Positions 7,242 to 15,467 of a stretch of 38,355 bases of DNA are shown in pieces (position 1 is the stretch's first letter; each line of letters begins with the position of its first letter). The translations under genes were made by a program, and so were the position numbers. Under the pieces are notes generated by a model that saw only the letters and a list, made by a program, of their open reading frames with translations, was not told the origin of the DNA and did not search any database. Source of the stretch: Desulfobacula sp. (GTDB taxonomy: Bacteria > Desulfobacterota > Desulfobacteria > Desulfobacterales > Desulfobacteraceae); contig NZ_JABZFL010000087.1 in assembly GCF_014237455.1 (NCBI RefSeq), forward strand, positions 1 to 38,355. Reading direction: 5' to 3'.

Positions 7242-8227
7242 CCCTCATGCTCTTTTAAAGCCCGGGAGGGATCATTGCTGTTTAAGAATGTTACAGCCTG
7301 TTTTTCCGACCAGTATAAGTTCTCCTTGTTAAAGGAGACAAATCCCACATGCCCTCCTGATTCCGGCATGCTGAGTGTTACATGTTTGTTGGATCCAGCC
7401 TCTTTGACGGGGAAGCATGCTTCGGGTAAAAACGGATCATTAACCGCATTGATGATAAGTGTCGGAACAGTGATATCGGGAATAAACGGTTTGCAGGAAC
7501 ATTTTTCCCAATAATCATAGGCATTTTTAAACCCATGAACGGGGGCTGTATACCTATTGTCAAATGCCTTAAAGTCTTTGATTTTATGATACCCGTTATC
7601 ATCAATCAGTCCCGGCAGGATTTTCATTTTTGCCTTGATCTTCTGATGCAGCATTACCAGGAATCGTTTCATATAAATTTTGTTTACAGGCTTTGCTAAA
7701 ATTTTTGAGCTGGCTTTTAAATCACAGGGGACAGAGAATACCACCGCTTTTTTGACAATGGGATCAGGCGTTTCCCTTCCCAGGTACAAAAGGGTCAGGT
7801 TCCCGCCAAGGCTGAAGCCGACAAGCGCAATTTCTTTATATGGATATCTGTGTTTGGCATGATGGATCACCCAGGACAAATCATCCGTCACCCCATTGTG
7901 ATAGGATCGAAGCAGGCGATTGGGCTCACCGCTGCAGGATCTGTAATTCCATGCCAGCGCATCCCATCCCCCATTATTGACAGCTTTTACCATGCCTTTG
8001 ACATAGGCTCTGCCACTATTGCCTTCCAGACCATGGGATACAATGGCAAGCCTGTTATTATTATTTGTTGACCAGTCGATATCAAGAAAATCATTATCAA
8101 AGGTTGTGATCCTTTCTCTTTTGTAGCAAACAGAATCAACTTTTCTGAAAACCACAGGAAAGATCGTCTGAATGTGACCGTTTCCAAAAAGAAAGGGCGG
8201 GGTATAAATATTTTCAGGCACAGACAT
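7238..8227 (-). CDS. yheT: YheT-type alpha/beta hydrolase
   Basis: A 329-residue cytoplasmic hydrolase of the YheT/abhydrolase-1 group (COG0429-like). The oxyanion segment SHGLEGNSGRAYVKGM (64-79) and the nucleophile elbow GFSLGG (Ser139) are typical. The likely acid is Asp264 in NAVNDPFLP, and the base is His293 in ESGGHVGFV. N-terminal residues NGHIQTIFP (16-24) are a recognised YheT feature. Its substrate is unknown; esterase activity toward small esters or lipids is usual for the group. It is a single-gene unit, divergent from the YchF-like GTPase and convergent with yhbY. Confidence 0.88.
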   Translation of the reverse strand: MSVPENIYTPPFLFGNGHIQTIFPVVFRKVDSVCYKRERITTFDNDFLDIDWSTNNNNRLAIVSHGLEGNSGRAYVKGMVKAVNNGGWDALAWNYRSCSGEPNRLLRSYHNGVTDDLSWVIHHAKHRYPYKEIALVGFSLGGNLTLLYLGRETPDPIVKKAVVFSVPCDLKASSKILAKPVNKIYMKRFLVMLHQKIKAKMKILPGLIDDNGYHKIKDFKAFDNRYTAPVHGFKNAYDYWEKCSCKPFIPDITVPTLIINAVNDPFLPEACFPVKEAGSNKHVTLSMPESGGHVGFVSFNKENLYWSEKQAVTFLNSNDPSRALKEHEG

Positions 8228-8321
8228 GCTCCTTATTTGTACTGTTTAATTATTTATAAATTTGATATATTATTTTTCCCATGATGTAAAATTTTAATTT
8301 AAATAAGGATACAGCTAAACC

Positions 8322-9392
8322 ATGAAGGTTGGAATTATCGGCCTGCCTCAGACAGGTAAAAAAACATTGTTTCAGATTTTAACAGGAAATGAGATTAAAG
8401 AACCGTCCAAAGCATTTAAACCCGTGCCCGGTGCCGCAGACATTCTTGATTCAAGATTTAATAAACTTGTTGAAATGTATGAACCCAAAAAAAATGTGAG
8501 AGCAAGAATTGATCTTGTTCTACTGCCTAAAATGGAAGCTGAGACCATTTCCAAAGGTGAGATTTTCAGAGATATTGCAGACATGGATGCCATTTGCCAT
8601 GTGGTACGTGCTTTTGAAGATGATGCCATTTATCATTCCCAGGGGTCTGTGGACGCCATAAGGGATTTTGAGATGGTCAATTCCGAGTTGATCATGCACG
8701 ATCAGATATTTGTTGAAAAACGAATCGAACGCCTTGAGGCCATGGTCAAAAAGATAAAAGATGAAGGTCAGCAAAAAGAACTTGTGTCGATGAACAAGCT
8801 GAAAGATACTCTTGAAGTGGAAAAGCCACTAAGATTGATTGAATTAATGGATGATGAAGAAAAGATGATCAGAAGCTATCCTTTTATTACAAGAAAAAAA
8901 TTGGTCATTGCCGTTAACGTGTCTGAAGATGATCTCGGAAATGAGGCCCTTCTGTCATCATTCAAACAAAGCTGTGAAATTCAAGAGATGGAAGTCATGC
9001 TGGTGTCCGCAAAGGTTGAGGCAGAAATTGCCATGCTGGATACCCAGGAAGAAAAAGATGAATTTTTAGAAGACCTTGGTATTAAAGAGACCGCACTTGA
9101 AAGCTTAACAAAGCTCTGCCTTAAATCGTTAAATCTGATTTCTTTTTTTACGGTTGGAAAGGATGAGGTCCGGCAGTGGCTGGTCAGAAAGGGTGCAAAA
9201 ACGCCCCAGGCGGCGGGAGTAATCCATTCCGACCTTGAACGAGGTTTTATCCGGGGCGAAGTATTCAAATATGATGAACTCATGGAAGCAGGCAGTGAAG
9301 CAGAACTTAAAAAGGGCGGCAAAATTTATGTGGAAGGCAAGGACTACCTTGTTGAAGATGGGGATATTTTAAATATCAGGTTTTCTGTTTGA
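8322..9392 (+). CDS. YchF-like GTPase/ATPase with degenerate switch II
   Basis: A 356-residue protein with the domain order of YchF (OLA1): a P-loop domain, a helical coiled-coil insert (about 115-170) and a C-terminal TGS domain (about 270-356, ending GDILNIRFSV). The P-loop GLPQTGKKT (7-15) and the VVRAFEDDA segment (about 96-104) match YchF. The usual DxAGLVxGASxGEGLGN stretch that carries the G3/switch II motif is replaced by DLVLLPKMEAETISKGEIF (about 65-83). NVSEDD near the expected position replaces the YchF N-x-x-E base-specificity motif. Hydrolysis may therefore be lost or altered. It is probably a paralogue rather than the housekeeping YchF, or a lineage-specific variant. Confidence 0.8.
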   Translation: MKVGIIGLPQTGKKTLFQILTGNEIKEPSKAFKPVPGAADILDSRFNKLVEMYEPKKNVRARIDLVLLPKMEAETISKGEIFRDIADMDAICHVVRAFEDDAIYHSQGSVDAIRDFEMVNSELIMHDQIFVEKRIERLEAMVKKIKDEGQQKELVSMNKLKDTLEVEKPLRLIELMDDEEKMIRSYPFITRKKLVIAVNVSEDDLGNEALLSSFKQSCEIQEMEVMLVSAKVEAEIAMLDTQEEKDEFLEDLGIKETALESLTKLCLKSLNLISFFTVGKDEVRQWLVRKGAKTPQAAGVIHSDLERGFIRGEVFKYDELMEAGSEAELKKGGKIYVEGKDYLVEDGDILNIRFSV

Positions 9393-9400
9393 CCGGACAA

Positions 9401-9676
9401 TCAGAAATCAGGGAAAACGTCTTTATAATCCAATAATTTTTCGCGCGTTGACCTTACGGCATTCAGCCCTTTTACAATTTTGTTTTTTGTCACAAGGGTC
9501 GGATCTATCAACATCCTTTCCGTCTGGCTTATCACCTTTGTGCTCACATTCGCATATTTAGAAAGAGCCGTTATGGTGAGTCCCTGACCAACCCGGATTT
9601 CCTTAAGCCTGTTCGGGCCAATTTCCTTAAGCTTATCCAGTCCAATTGGTATAAATCTGTTTTTCCCTTTTTCCAT
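9401..9676 (-). CDS. XRE-family helix-turn-helix regulator
   Basis: A small DNA-binding protein of about 91 residues from the ATG at 9676. The helix-turn-helix is visible as LKEIRVGQGLTITALSKYAN followed by VSTKVISQTERM, close to the Cro/C1-type pattern (RxxxGLTxxxLAxxxxVSxxxISxxE). A GGAAT sits upstream as a weak ribosome site. The frame stays open further upstream to a TTG at 9781, which would add a hydrophobic segment (SIFFGLIIIFA), but no ribosome site supports that start. It lies convergent to the YchF-like gene with an 8-base gap. The target is unknown. Confidence 0.72.
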   Translation of the reverse strand: MEKGKNRFIPIGLDKLKEIGPNRLKEIRVGQGLTITALSKYANVSTKVISQTERMLIDPTLVTKNKIVKGLNAVRSTREKLLDYKDVFPDF

Positions 9677-9823
9677 TTTTTTATTCCATTTTACAGTCCA
9701 CGCCATTCTTGGCTGATATTCCGCAAAAATTATGATCAAACCAAAAAAAATTGAACCGGTAACACATACACCAGCCAACAAAATATTTGAATAATATCAA
9801 GTTGTCAAGAAATTTTCCTATTG

Positions 9824-11185
9824 TCAAGGACTTTTCCTATAAATTCCGGAAATTTCCCGTCCGATACCGTGATATTCAAATCCCTTTTCCATCATTTCTT
9901 CAGGGTCATACTGGTTCCTGCCGTCAAAAATGATTTTATGTTTCAAAAGATCTGACAGGGCTTTGAAATCAGGCTGCCGGAATGCCTTCCATTCCGTTGC
10001 CAACACCATGGCATCGGCTCCTTCAACAGCATGGTACTGATTGTCCGCAAACATAAGCCGACCGTCCTCAAGCCATTTTTCAGGAAATTCTTTTTTTGCC
10101 TGATCCAGAGCCACCGGGTCATAGGCCCTGACACGGGCACCGGCTTTTATCAGCTCCTCAATCAGAACAATGGAAGAGGACTCTCTCATATCATCGGTGC
10201 CGGGCTTGAACGACATTCCCCAGACACCAAATATCTTATCTGCCAAGTCATTGGAGAACCGGGCGTTGATTTTTCCCGTCAGTACCCGCTTCTGCTCCAT
10301 ATTCCGCTTTTCAACCGCATCCAGAAGCCCTGGTTCAAACCCCACTTCCCGGCTGGACCGTATCAAGGCCTTTACATCCTTGGGAAAACAAGACCCCCCA
10401 TACCCGCACCCCGGATAAATAAAGGAATATCCGATCCGGGTATCAGCTCCGATTCCTTTTCTGACATTTTCAACATCCACCCCCAGCCGCTCGCAGATAT
10501 TGGCGATTTCGTTCATAAAGGATATCTTGGTGGCCAGCATGGAATTGGCTGCATATTTGGTCATCTCCGCATCACGGACATTCATGAGAATTACTTTGTC
10601 CCGATTTCTGGAAAAAGGCGCATATAAACGTCTCATGATCTTGGCAGCCCTTGGAGAATCCGTTCCCATCACAATCCTGTCCGGCTTTAGAAAATCTTTA
10701 ACCGCAGCCCCTTCCTTTAGAAATTCAGGATTGCTGACCACATCAAATTTTATATCTTTTCCCCTTTTTTCCAGTTCAGCCTCAAGGATTTTTCTTACTT
10801 TATCAGCAGTGCCGACCGGTACAGTGGACTTGTTTATAATAATTGCATACTCATTTATATTTTGCCCAATTTCTTTTGCCACCCGGAGAACATATTGAAG
10901 GTCTGCAGATCCGTCTTCACCCTGAGGTGTTCCCACAGCAATAAAAAAAACACTGGACGTTTTTGCAACCTCTGCAAGGCTGGTGGAAAAATTTAAAAGC
11001 CCTTCCTTATAATTTTGAAATACCAGGGCTTTAAGACCTGGTTCATAAATCGGCAAAATTCCTTTTTTCAGATTTTTGATTTTTTCTGTATCAACATCCA
11101 CACAGGTTACACGGCTTCCCACTTCTGAAAAACATGCCCCTGTCACAAGCCCTACATATCCTGTACCGATAATGGTAAGTTTCAT
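9824..11185 (-). CDS. ugd: UDP-glucose 6-dehydrogenase
   Basis: A 453-residue enzyme that oxidises UDP-glucose to UDP-glucuronate with two NAD+, supplying uronic acid precursors for envelope polysaccharides. The NAD-binding GTGYVG is at residues 7-12, the VGTPQGEDG loop at 84-92, the NPEFLKEGAAVKDF segment at 152-165, and the catalytic Cys266 lies in GGSCFPKD. The C-terminal domain has FKPGTDDMRESSSI and the FDGRN motif. Length is normal. UDP-N-acetyl-mannosamine or GDP-mannose dehydrogenases are related alternatives, but the catalytic motif and length suit the UDP-glucose enzyme best. No neighbouring polysaccharide genes point to a specific product. Confidence 0.92.
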   Translation of the reverse strand: MKLTIIGTGYVGLVTGACFSEVGSRVTCVDVDTEKIKNLKKGILPIYEPGLKALVFQNYKEGLLNFSTSLAEVAKTSSVFFIAVGTPQGEDGSADLQYVLRVAKEIGQNINEYAIIINKSTVPVGTADKVRKILEAELEKRGKDIKFDVVSNPEFLKEGAAVKDFLKPDRIVMGTDSPRAAKIMRRLYAPFSRNRDKVILMNVRDAEMTKYAANSMLATKISFMNEIANICERLGVDVENVRKGIGADTRIGYSFIYPGCGYGGSCFPKDVKALIRSSREVGFEPGLLDAVEKRNMEQKRVLTGKINARFSNDLADKIFGVWGMSFKPGTDDMRESSSIVLIEELIKAGARVRAYDPVALDQAKKEFPEKWLEDGRLMFADNQYHAVEGADAMVLATEWKAFRQPDFKALSDLLKHKIIFDGRNQYDPEEMMEKGFEYHGIGREISGIYRKSP

Positions 11186-11231
11186 TAATTTAAATCCTTT
11201 TTTTTATGAATAACAAGGTAGTATCAAAAAA

Positions 11232-11636
11232 TTATTCTTTAGCGTTTTCGTGTGCCTGGGAAAGCCTTTGTTTCAAGTATCTAATTTCATCCTTGTTGTA
11301 TTCATACAGGTCAAAGCAGTATCCGTCTTCACCAAGGAGGCCTTCGGGGATGAGGTCGCCGGCTTCTTCAGGATCTGTGATCATCTCACCATAAAAGCAG
11401 ACAGACAGCCATCTGTCGTCGGGATCATCATCTATGACATCCACCATGGCAAACAAAGAGCGGTTTTTCTGGCTGTTGTGCCTCGGGCGTAAAGAATAGC
11501 TCACTTTTGGCCTTGCATGGAATTCCAGGGTGGTATCCTCAAGTGTTTTTAAGTGTTCATAAATTTGGATAAACGCCTGTTTTGTTTTTGAGTCGGTTTC
11601 GTTCCAGTTATCAATAAAGGTTTCAAGTTCTTTCAT
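11232..11636 (-). CDS. Conserved hypothetical protein in the pyrR-moaB cluster
   Basis: A 134-residue acidic, soluble protein that I do not recognise. It begins with a helical stretch (ELETFIDNWNETDSKTKQ), then a predicted beta-rich middle with LEFHARPKVSYSLRPRH, followed by FAMVDVIDDDPDDRWLSVCF and YGEMITDPEEAGDLIPEG. It ends in a charged helix. No signal peptide or membrane segment is seen. It follows moaB by 3 bases and is the last gene of a tight pyrR-moaB-hypothetical unit, so the three are probably co-transcribed. Confidence 0.7.
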   Translation of the reverse strand: MKELETFIDNWNETDSKTKQAFIQIYEHLKTLEDTTLEFHARPKVSYSLRPRHNSQKNRSLFAMVDVIDDDPDDRWLSVCFYGEMITDPEEAGDLIPEGLLGEDGYCFDLYEYNKDEIRYLKQRLSQAHENAKE

Positions 11637-11639
11637 TTT

Positions 11640-12143
11640 TTATTCCTTAATGTGTTTCAAGAGGTGTCCAAGTTCAGGAAATATCAGGGCATTGCAGGCC
11701 AGCTTGCAGGCTTTGATGCTGCCCGGCATGCAAAAGATAATGGTCTGTTTTATGATTCCGGCGGTTGCGCGGGAGAGGATGGCTGCCGAATCAATCTCTT
11801 CAAAGCTTAGCTGGGCAAAAAGAGGGCCAAAGGCGGAAAGTTCTTTTTCAAACAATGGCTTAACCGCTTCAATAGTAACATCTTTGGGACTGATGCCGGT
11901 ACCGCCTGTCATGATAATGGCATCAGGGCAGATCTTTTGGGTGACGTGTTCGGTTAATTCTTTGATGGCAGCACTATCATCGGTTACTATTTGATGAATC
12001 ACCACTTCAAAGCCTTCTTTTCTGGCCTGTTTTTTTATCCATGCACCGGATTTGTCCTCTGACAGATTTCGGGTTGTTGAGACGGATATCACGGCAATTT
12101 TAATATCATCCGGCACGTTTTTTTTGTGTAAAAGTGTGCTCAT
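11640..12143 (-). CDS. moaB: Molybdopterin adenylyltransferase-like protein MoaB
   Basis: A 167-residue MoaB/MogA-fold protein expected to adenylylate molybdopterin before metal insertion. Motifs are IAVISVSTTRNLSEDKSG (16-33), the MPT-binding MTGGTGISPKDVT (78-90) and the MPGSIKACK tail. MoaB proteins are typical of organisms using tungsten or molybdenum enzymes, which fits the aldehyde oxidoreductase and TupABC here. It starts 3 bases after pyrR ends and is followed by a hypothetical gene 3 bases later. The other Mo-cofactor genes in the window are on the opposite strand, starting at 12822. Confidence 0.9.
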   Translation of the reverse strand: MSTLLHKKNVPDDIKIAVISVSTTRNLSEDKSGAWIKKQARKEGFEVVIHQIVTDDSAAIKELTEHVTQKICPDAIIMTGGTGISPKDVTIEAVKPLFEKELSAFGPLFAQLSFEEIDSAAILSRATAGIIKQTIIFCMPGSIKACKLACNALIFPELGHLLKHIKE

Positions 12144-12146
12144 GTT

Positions 12147-12683
12147 TTAATCCTGTTCTATGTAAACTAAATCCTGTTTGTCATGTTCCGCTACCAGAAC
12201 ATTGATCATATCCTGATGTTCGGTATTGATGGATATCCCTTTGTAATCCGCCTGGATGGGAAGTTCCCTGTGCCCCCTGTCCACCAGGATGGCAAGCTCA
12301 ATACGGGAAGGCCTGCCAAAATCCATTAAGGCATCCATGGCGGCTCTGATGGTTCGCCCTGTAAACAGCACATCATCCACAAGGATAATATCCATGTCAT
12401 CCACGGAAAAAGGAATATTGGAAGGTCGTACAATGGGCTGGTGGCTGATTTTTGTCCAGTCATCCCTGTACATGTTGATATCCATGCTGCCGACGGGCAG
12501 CGTCACGTTTTCTATTTTTTGGATCTGATCAGCCAGTCTTTTTGCAAGGAAATCCCCTCGTGTCTGTATCCCGACAAGAGCAAGGTTCTGGGTCCCTTTG
12601 TGTTTTTCAATAATTTCATGGGACATTCTTGTGATGATCCTTTTAAAATCCTGATCGTTCAGGATGGTCTTTTTTCTTTTCAT
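12147..12683 (-). CDS. pyrR: PyrR-type uracil phosphoribosyltransferase/regulator
   Basis: A 178-residue type I phosphoribosyltransferase of the PyrR family. The PRPP-binding loop DIILVDDVLFTGRTIRAA is at 98-115, and GIQTRGDFLAKRL (38-50) and DRGHRELPIQADY match PyrR. In Gram-positives PyrR binds pyr mRNA to attenuate transcription and has weak uracil phosphoribosyltransferase activity. No pyr gene or obvious pyr attenuator is visible in this window, so it acts in trans or mainly as an enzyme here. It leads a three-gene unit with moaB and a hypothetical gene. Confidence 0.9.
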   Translation of the reverse strand: MKRKKTILNDQDFKRIITRMSHEIIEKHKGTQNLALVGIQTRGDFLAKRLADQIQKIENVTLPVGSMDINMYRDDWTKISHQPIVRPSNIPFSVDDMDIILVDDVLFTGRTIRAAMDALMDFGRPSRIELAILVDRGHRELPIQADYKGISINTEHQDMINVLVAEHDKQDLVYIEQD

Positions 12684-12751
12684 GTTACGGTCTTCCCTTG
12701 ATTTATATGTGTTTTAGAATGTGTATCATCTTTTTTTATGGCGGGCAACAC

Positions 12752-12779
12752 CTTGATTTTAACTTTAAGTTGCTATAAT
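12752..12779 (+). promoter_or_regulatory. Candidate promoter for mobA-moaE-moaC-rmuC-mltA
   Basis: CTTGAT (12752-12757) and a consensus TATAAT (12774-12779) are separated by 16 bases, about 42 bases before the mobA start. The -10 is a perfect match and the -35 is weak. I see no Moco riboswitch in this divergent region. Confidence 0.5.
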
Positions 12780-12821
12780 CAGTGTAGGATAAAATTTTAC
12801 TTTTGAGCAGGAATAGTGTGA

Positions 12822-13430
12822 ATGAAATTTAACTGTACAGGTGTGATACTGGCCGGCGGGAAAAACAGCAGGCTGCCGGGAAAGAAGAAGGCCTTTAGAA
12901 AGATCGGGGATTTCATGATTCTTGAAAGTATTTATGGATTGTTCTCGAATCTGTTTAAGGAAGTCATTATCGTGGTAAACGAACCAGAAGAGTTTGCCGG
13001 ATGGGACATGACAATTGTGACAGATATCATTCCTTCAAAGTGCGCGCTCGCAGGTCTTCATGCAGGTCTTTTTTATGCATCTTATCCATATGCGTATGTA
13101 GCGGCCTGTGACACTCCTTTTATCGAGCAGTCGATTGTTGAATATATCGTGGATCAGATTCAGCCGGGGTATGAAGTGATTATTCCCCGCACGGATGATG
13201 GGCTTGAAGCATTGTCTGCCGTGTATTCAAAGGATTGTATTCCCTTGATAGAGGAAAATCTCAAAAAAAATATTTTTATGATTAAAAAATTTTTCAGAAA
13301 AAAAAAGGTCAAGGAGATTCCAGTGGAACAATTAAAAATGCTGGACCCCAAAATGAGGTTTATTTTTAATGTGAATACACCAGAAGATCTTGAGAAAGCC
13401 AAAACAATCGCAAATAAAACAGGGCAGTAA
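12822..13430 (+). CDS. mobA: Molybdenum cofactor guanylyltransferase MobA
   Basis: A 202-residue nucleotidyltransferase that attaches GMP to the pyranopterin cofactor to form the guanine dinucleotide form. The N-terminal GTP-binding motif LAGGKNSRLPGKKKAF is at 10-25, and the metal-binding CDTPF is at 96-100. Length is normal for MobA. A CTP-dependent MocA-like enzyme is a less likely alternative. It is followed by moaE 14 bases downstream and is the first gene of a five-gene plus-strand run. Confidence 0.85.
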   Translation: MKFNCTGVILAGGKNSRLPGKKKAFRKIGDFMILESIYGLFSNLFKEVIIVVNEPEEFAGWDMTIVTDIIPSKCALAGLHAGLFYASYPYAYVAACDTPFIEQSIVEYIVDQIQPGYEVIIPRTDDGLEALSAVYSKDCIPLIEENLKKNIFMIKKFFRKKKVKEIPVEQLKMLDPKMRFIFNVNTPEDLEKAKTIANKTGQ

Positions 13431-13444
13431 ATAAGGGGAGAGAT

Positions 13445-13804
13445 ATGAATATAGCAACAATGGTGGAGCAGATAAAACAACATCCTGATTACCATAAGGC
13501 TGGGATGATTTTATGCCATAACGGTGTGGTCAGGGCCACGTCCCGGGAAGGCGATGAAGTGACCGGACTTGAAGTTGTGGTTGACCATGACAGGCTGGAT
13601 CAGATTCTTGATGAACAGAAAAAAAGGCCGGGAATTATTGATATCCTGATTCATGTCAATGAGGGTGTTAAACTTGATATTGGTGATGATGTGATGTTTC
13701 TGGTGGTTGCAGGGGATATCCGGGAGAATGTACTTGAAGCATTGACGGACACGTTGAATTTAGTAAAGACTGAGGCAACAAGCAAAAAACAATATTTTAA
13801 ATAG
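13445..13804 (+). CDS. moaE: Molybdopterin synthase catalytic subunit MoaE (short form)
   Basis: A 119-residue MoaE-fold protein, shorter than the ~150 residues of E. coli MoaE. GVVRATSREGDEVTGLEV (27-44) matches the core beta-strands. GDD-x-V-x-F-x-V-V-A-G-D-I-R (80-93) is the central motif, with Arg93 as the anion-binding Arg. Lys108 and Lys115 have the same 7-residue spacing as the active-site lysines 119 and 126 of E. coli. The usual Trp before the second Lys and the C-terminal tail are missing. The partner MoaD is not in this window. SD GGGGAG precedes the ATG, and moaC follows 8 bases after the stop. Confidence 0.82.
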   Translation: MNIATMVEQIKQHPDYHKAGMILCHNGVVRATSREGDEVTGLEVVVDHDRLDQILDEQKKRPGIIDILIHVNEGVKLDIGDDVMFLVVAGDIRENVLEALTDTLNLVKTEATSKKQYFK

Positions 13805-13812
13805 GTAAAAAA

Positions 13813-14289
13813 ATGACGGATTTTACGCACCTTGATAAAGACGGCAGGGTCAGAATGGTGGATGTGGGAGATAAGGCCGAAACCAAGCGGGTTGCCGTTG
13901 TTGGCGGGAAGATCTCAATGGAACCAGATACCCTTGCCAGGATTATGGATGAAAAAGTGAAAAAGGGAAATGTTCTTGAAGCAGCGAGGATTGCCGGTGT
14001 CATGGCAGCAAAGAAAACATCGGATTTGATTCCCATGTGTCACCCGTTAAATATCACCCATGCCAGGATCGATTTTTCCTTTGATAAGGCAAACCATGCC
14101 ATTGATATTGAAGCCGAAGTGTCGCTGACAGGAAAAACCGGCGTTGAAATGGAAGCATTGACGGCTGTTTCCGTTGCGGCCTTAACCATATATGACATGT
14201 GCAAATCCTATGACAGGGGCATGAGAATATCCGATATCTATCTGAAATCCAAATCAGGAGGTAAAAGCGGAATATATTCTGCAAAATAG
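13813..14289 (+). CDS. moaC: Cyclic pyranopterin monophosphate synthase MoaC
   Basis: A 158-residue enzyme that converts the MoaA product to cyclic pyranopterin monophosphate. DLIPMCHPL is at 71-79 and GVEMEALTAVSVAALTIYD at 110-128, with the catalytic pair Asp128 and Lys131 at the same numbers as in E. coli MoaC. Length is typical. It sits between moaE and rmuC, the latter starting 1 base after its stop. The partner moaA is not in the window. Confidence 0.97.
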   Translation: MTDFTHLDKDGRVRMVDVGDKAETKRVAVVGGKISMEPDTLARIMDEKVKKGNVLEAARIAGVMAAKKTSDLIPMCHPLNITHARIDFSFDKANHAIDIEAEVSLTGKTGVEMEALTAVSVAALTIYDMCKSYDRGMRISDIYLKSKSGGKSGIYSAK

Positions 14290-14290
14290 T

Positions 14291-15466
14291 GTGATCACTC
14301 TTGAAAATTTGGCATATCTGGGGAGTGGGTTTTGTGTAGGGGTACTTGTCTGTGCCATCCTTGCAAAATCAGGGGGTCTGTTTTTTTCAAAAAAACTGAA
14401 AAATTTATCTAATGAGGTATTGTTTAATAATTCCGCTAAATTCATGGATCTTGCGGATAAATATTTTTCTTCCTATGTAAAAGAAGCCAGAAAAGATTTT
14501 GATATCAAGGGAAATGAAATTTTAAGAACGGTTGATCCTGTGAGACAGACCCTTGATAAATATGAAGCCCATCTCAATATTATGGAAAAAGACAGGGAAA
14601 AGGCCTATGGTTCCATCGCTGAAAAGCTTCTGGAGATGGGGCGGCATCAGAACCTTCTTCATGTTGAAACAGGAAACCTTGTTAAGGCATTAAGGGTTCC
14701 CCATGTCAGGGGGCGATGGGGGGAAATCACCTTAAAGAGAGTGGCGGAACTGGCCGGGATGGCCGAGTATTGTGATTTTGAAGAACAACTTTCATCCGGG
14801 AGCGGCAAGGGGTCTATCAGGCCTGATATGGTGGTCACGCTGCCGGGAAATCGCAAAATTATTATTGATTCCAAGGTTCCTTTGATGGCCTATCTTGATG
14901 CACTTGAAGCATCCGGGGAAGAGGAAAGGAAAGACCGGATGAAAGATCATGGGCGTCAGGTAATGAAGCATATTTCAAATTTATCGTCCAAGAATTATTT
15001 TAAAGAGATTTCGCCAACCCCTGAATTTGTTGTGCTGTTCATCCCGGGAGAAAATTTTTTCAGCGCAGCTTTGACAGTGTGTCCGGATCTGATTGAAAAG
15101 GGAATAGAAAAAGGGGTAATCCTTGCCACGCCTACTACATTGATAGCCCTTTTAAAAGCGGTTTCCTATTCCTGGAAACAAAAAAAAAGTTATGAAAATG
15201 CAGAAGAGATCAGACATCTCGGAATAGAGCTTTTTTCCAGGCTTTGCAATATGACTGATAATATCAACCGTCTTGGAAAAGATATTGAAAAGTGTGCGAC
15301 GACCTATAACAGGACGGTGGGTGCAATGGAAACCAGGGTTATGTCTACGGCTAAAAAACTGGAAAGCCTTGACGTCTCTTCTCAAACCATGGATGATCTA
15401 CAGGAAATAGATCATTCAAAAACGTTTGCCAAAGAATTTAGCAGGCGATATCAAGAGGATGAATAA
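14291..15466 (+). CDS. rmuC: RmuC-family DNA recombination-associated protein
   Basis: A 391-residue protein with an N-terminal membrane helix (about 8-27), a helical/coiled-coil region (about 30-125) and the RmuC nuclease-like domain. The family motifs VRGRWGEITLKRVAELAGM (about 138-156) and IIIDSKVPLMAYLDAL (about 190-205) are clear. E. coli RmuC limits inversions between short repeats; the fold belongs to the PD-(D/E)XK-like group. The start is a GTG one base after the moaC stop, so translation probably depends on moaC. Grouping with Mo-cofactor genes looks incidental. Confidence 0.9.
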   Translation: MITLENLAYLGSGFCVGVLVCAILAKSGGLFFSKKLKNLSNEVLFNNSAKFMDLADKYFSSYVKEARKDFDIKGNEILRTVDPVRQTLDKYEAHLNIMEKDREKAYGSIAEKLLEMGRHQNLLHVETGNLVKALRVPHVRGRWGEITLKRVAELAGMAEYCDFEEQLSSGSGKGSIRPDMVVTLPGNRKIIIDSKVPLMAYLDALEASGEEERKDRMKDHGRQVMKHISNLSSKNYFKEISPTPEFVVLFIPGENFFSAALTVCPDLIEKGIEKGVILATPTTLIALLKAVSYSWKQKKSYENAEEIRHLGIELFSRLCNMTDNINRLGKDIEKCATTYNRTVGAMETRVMSTAKKLESLDVSSQTMDDLQEIDHSKTFAKEFSRRYQEDE

Positions 15467-15467
15467 A

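Noticed and set aside
10031-10627. 198-codon open frame on the plus strand
   Set aside because: It lies entirely opposite ugd, has no recognisable protein features and is explained by the codon pattern of the real gene.
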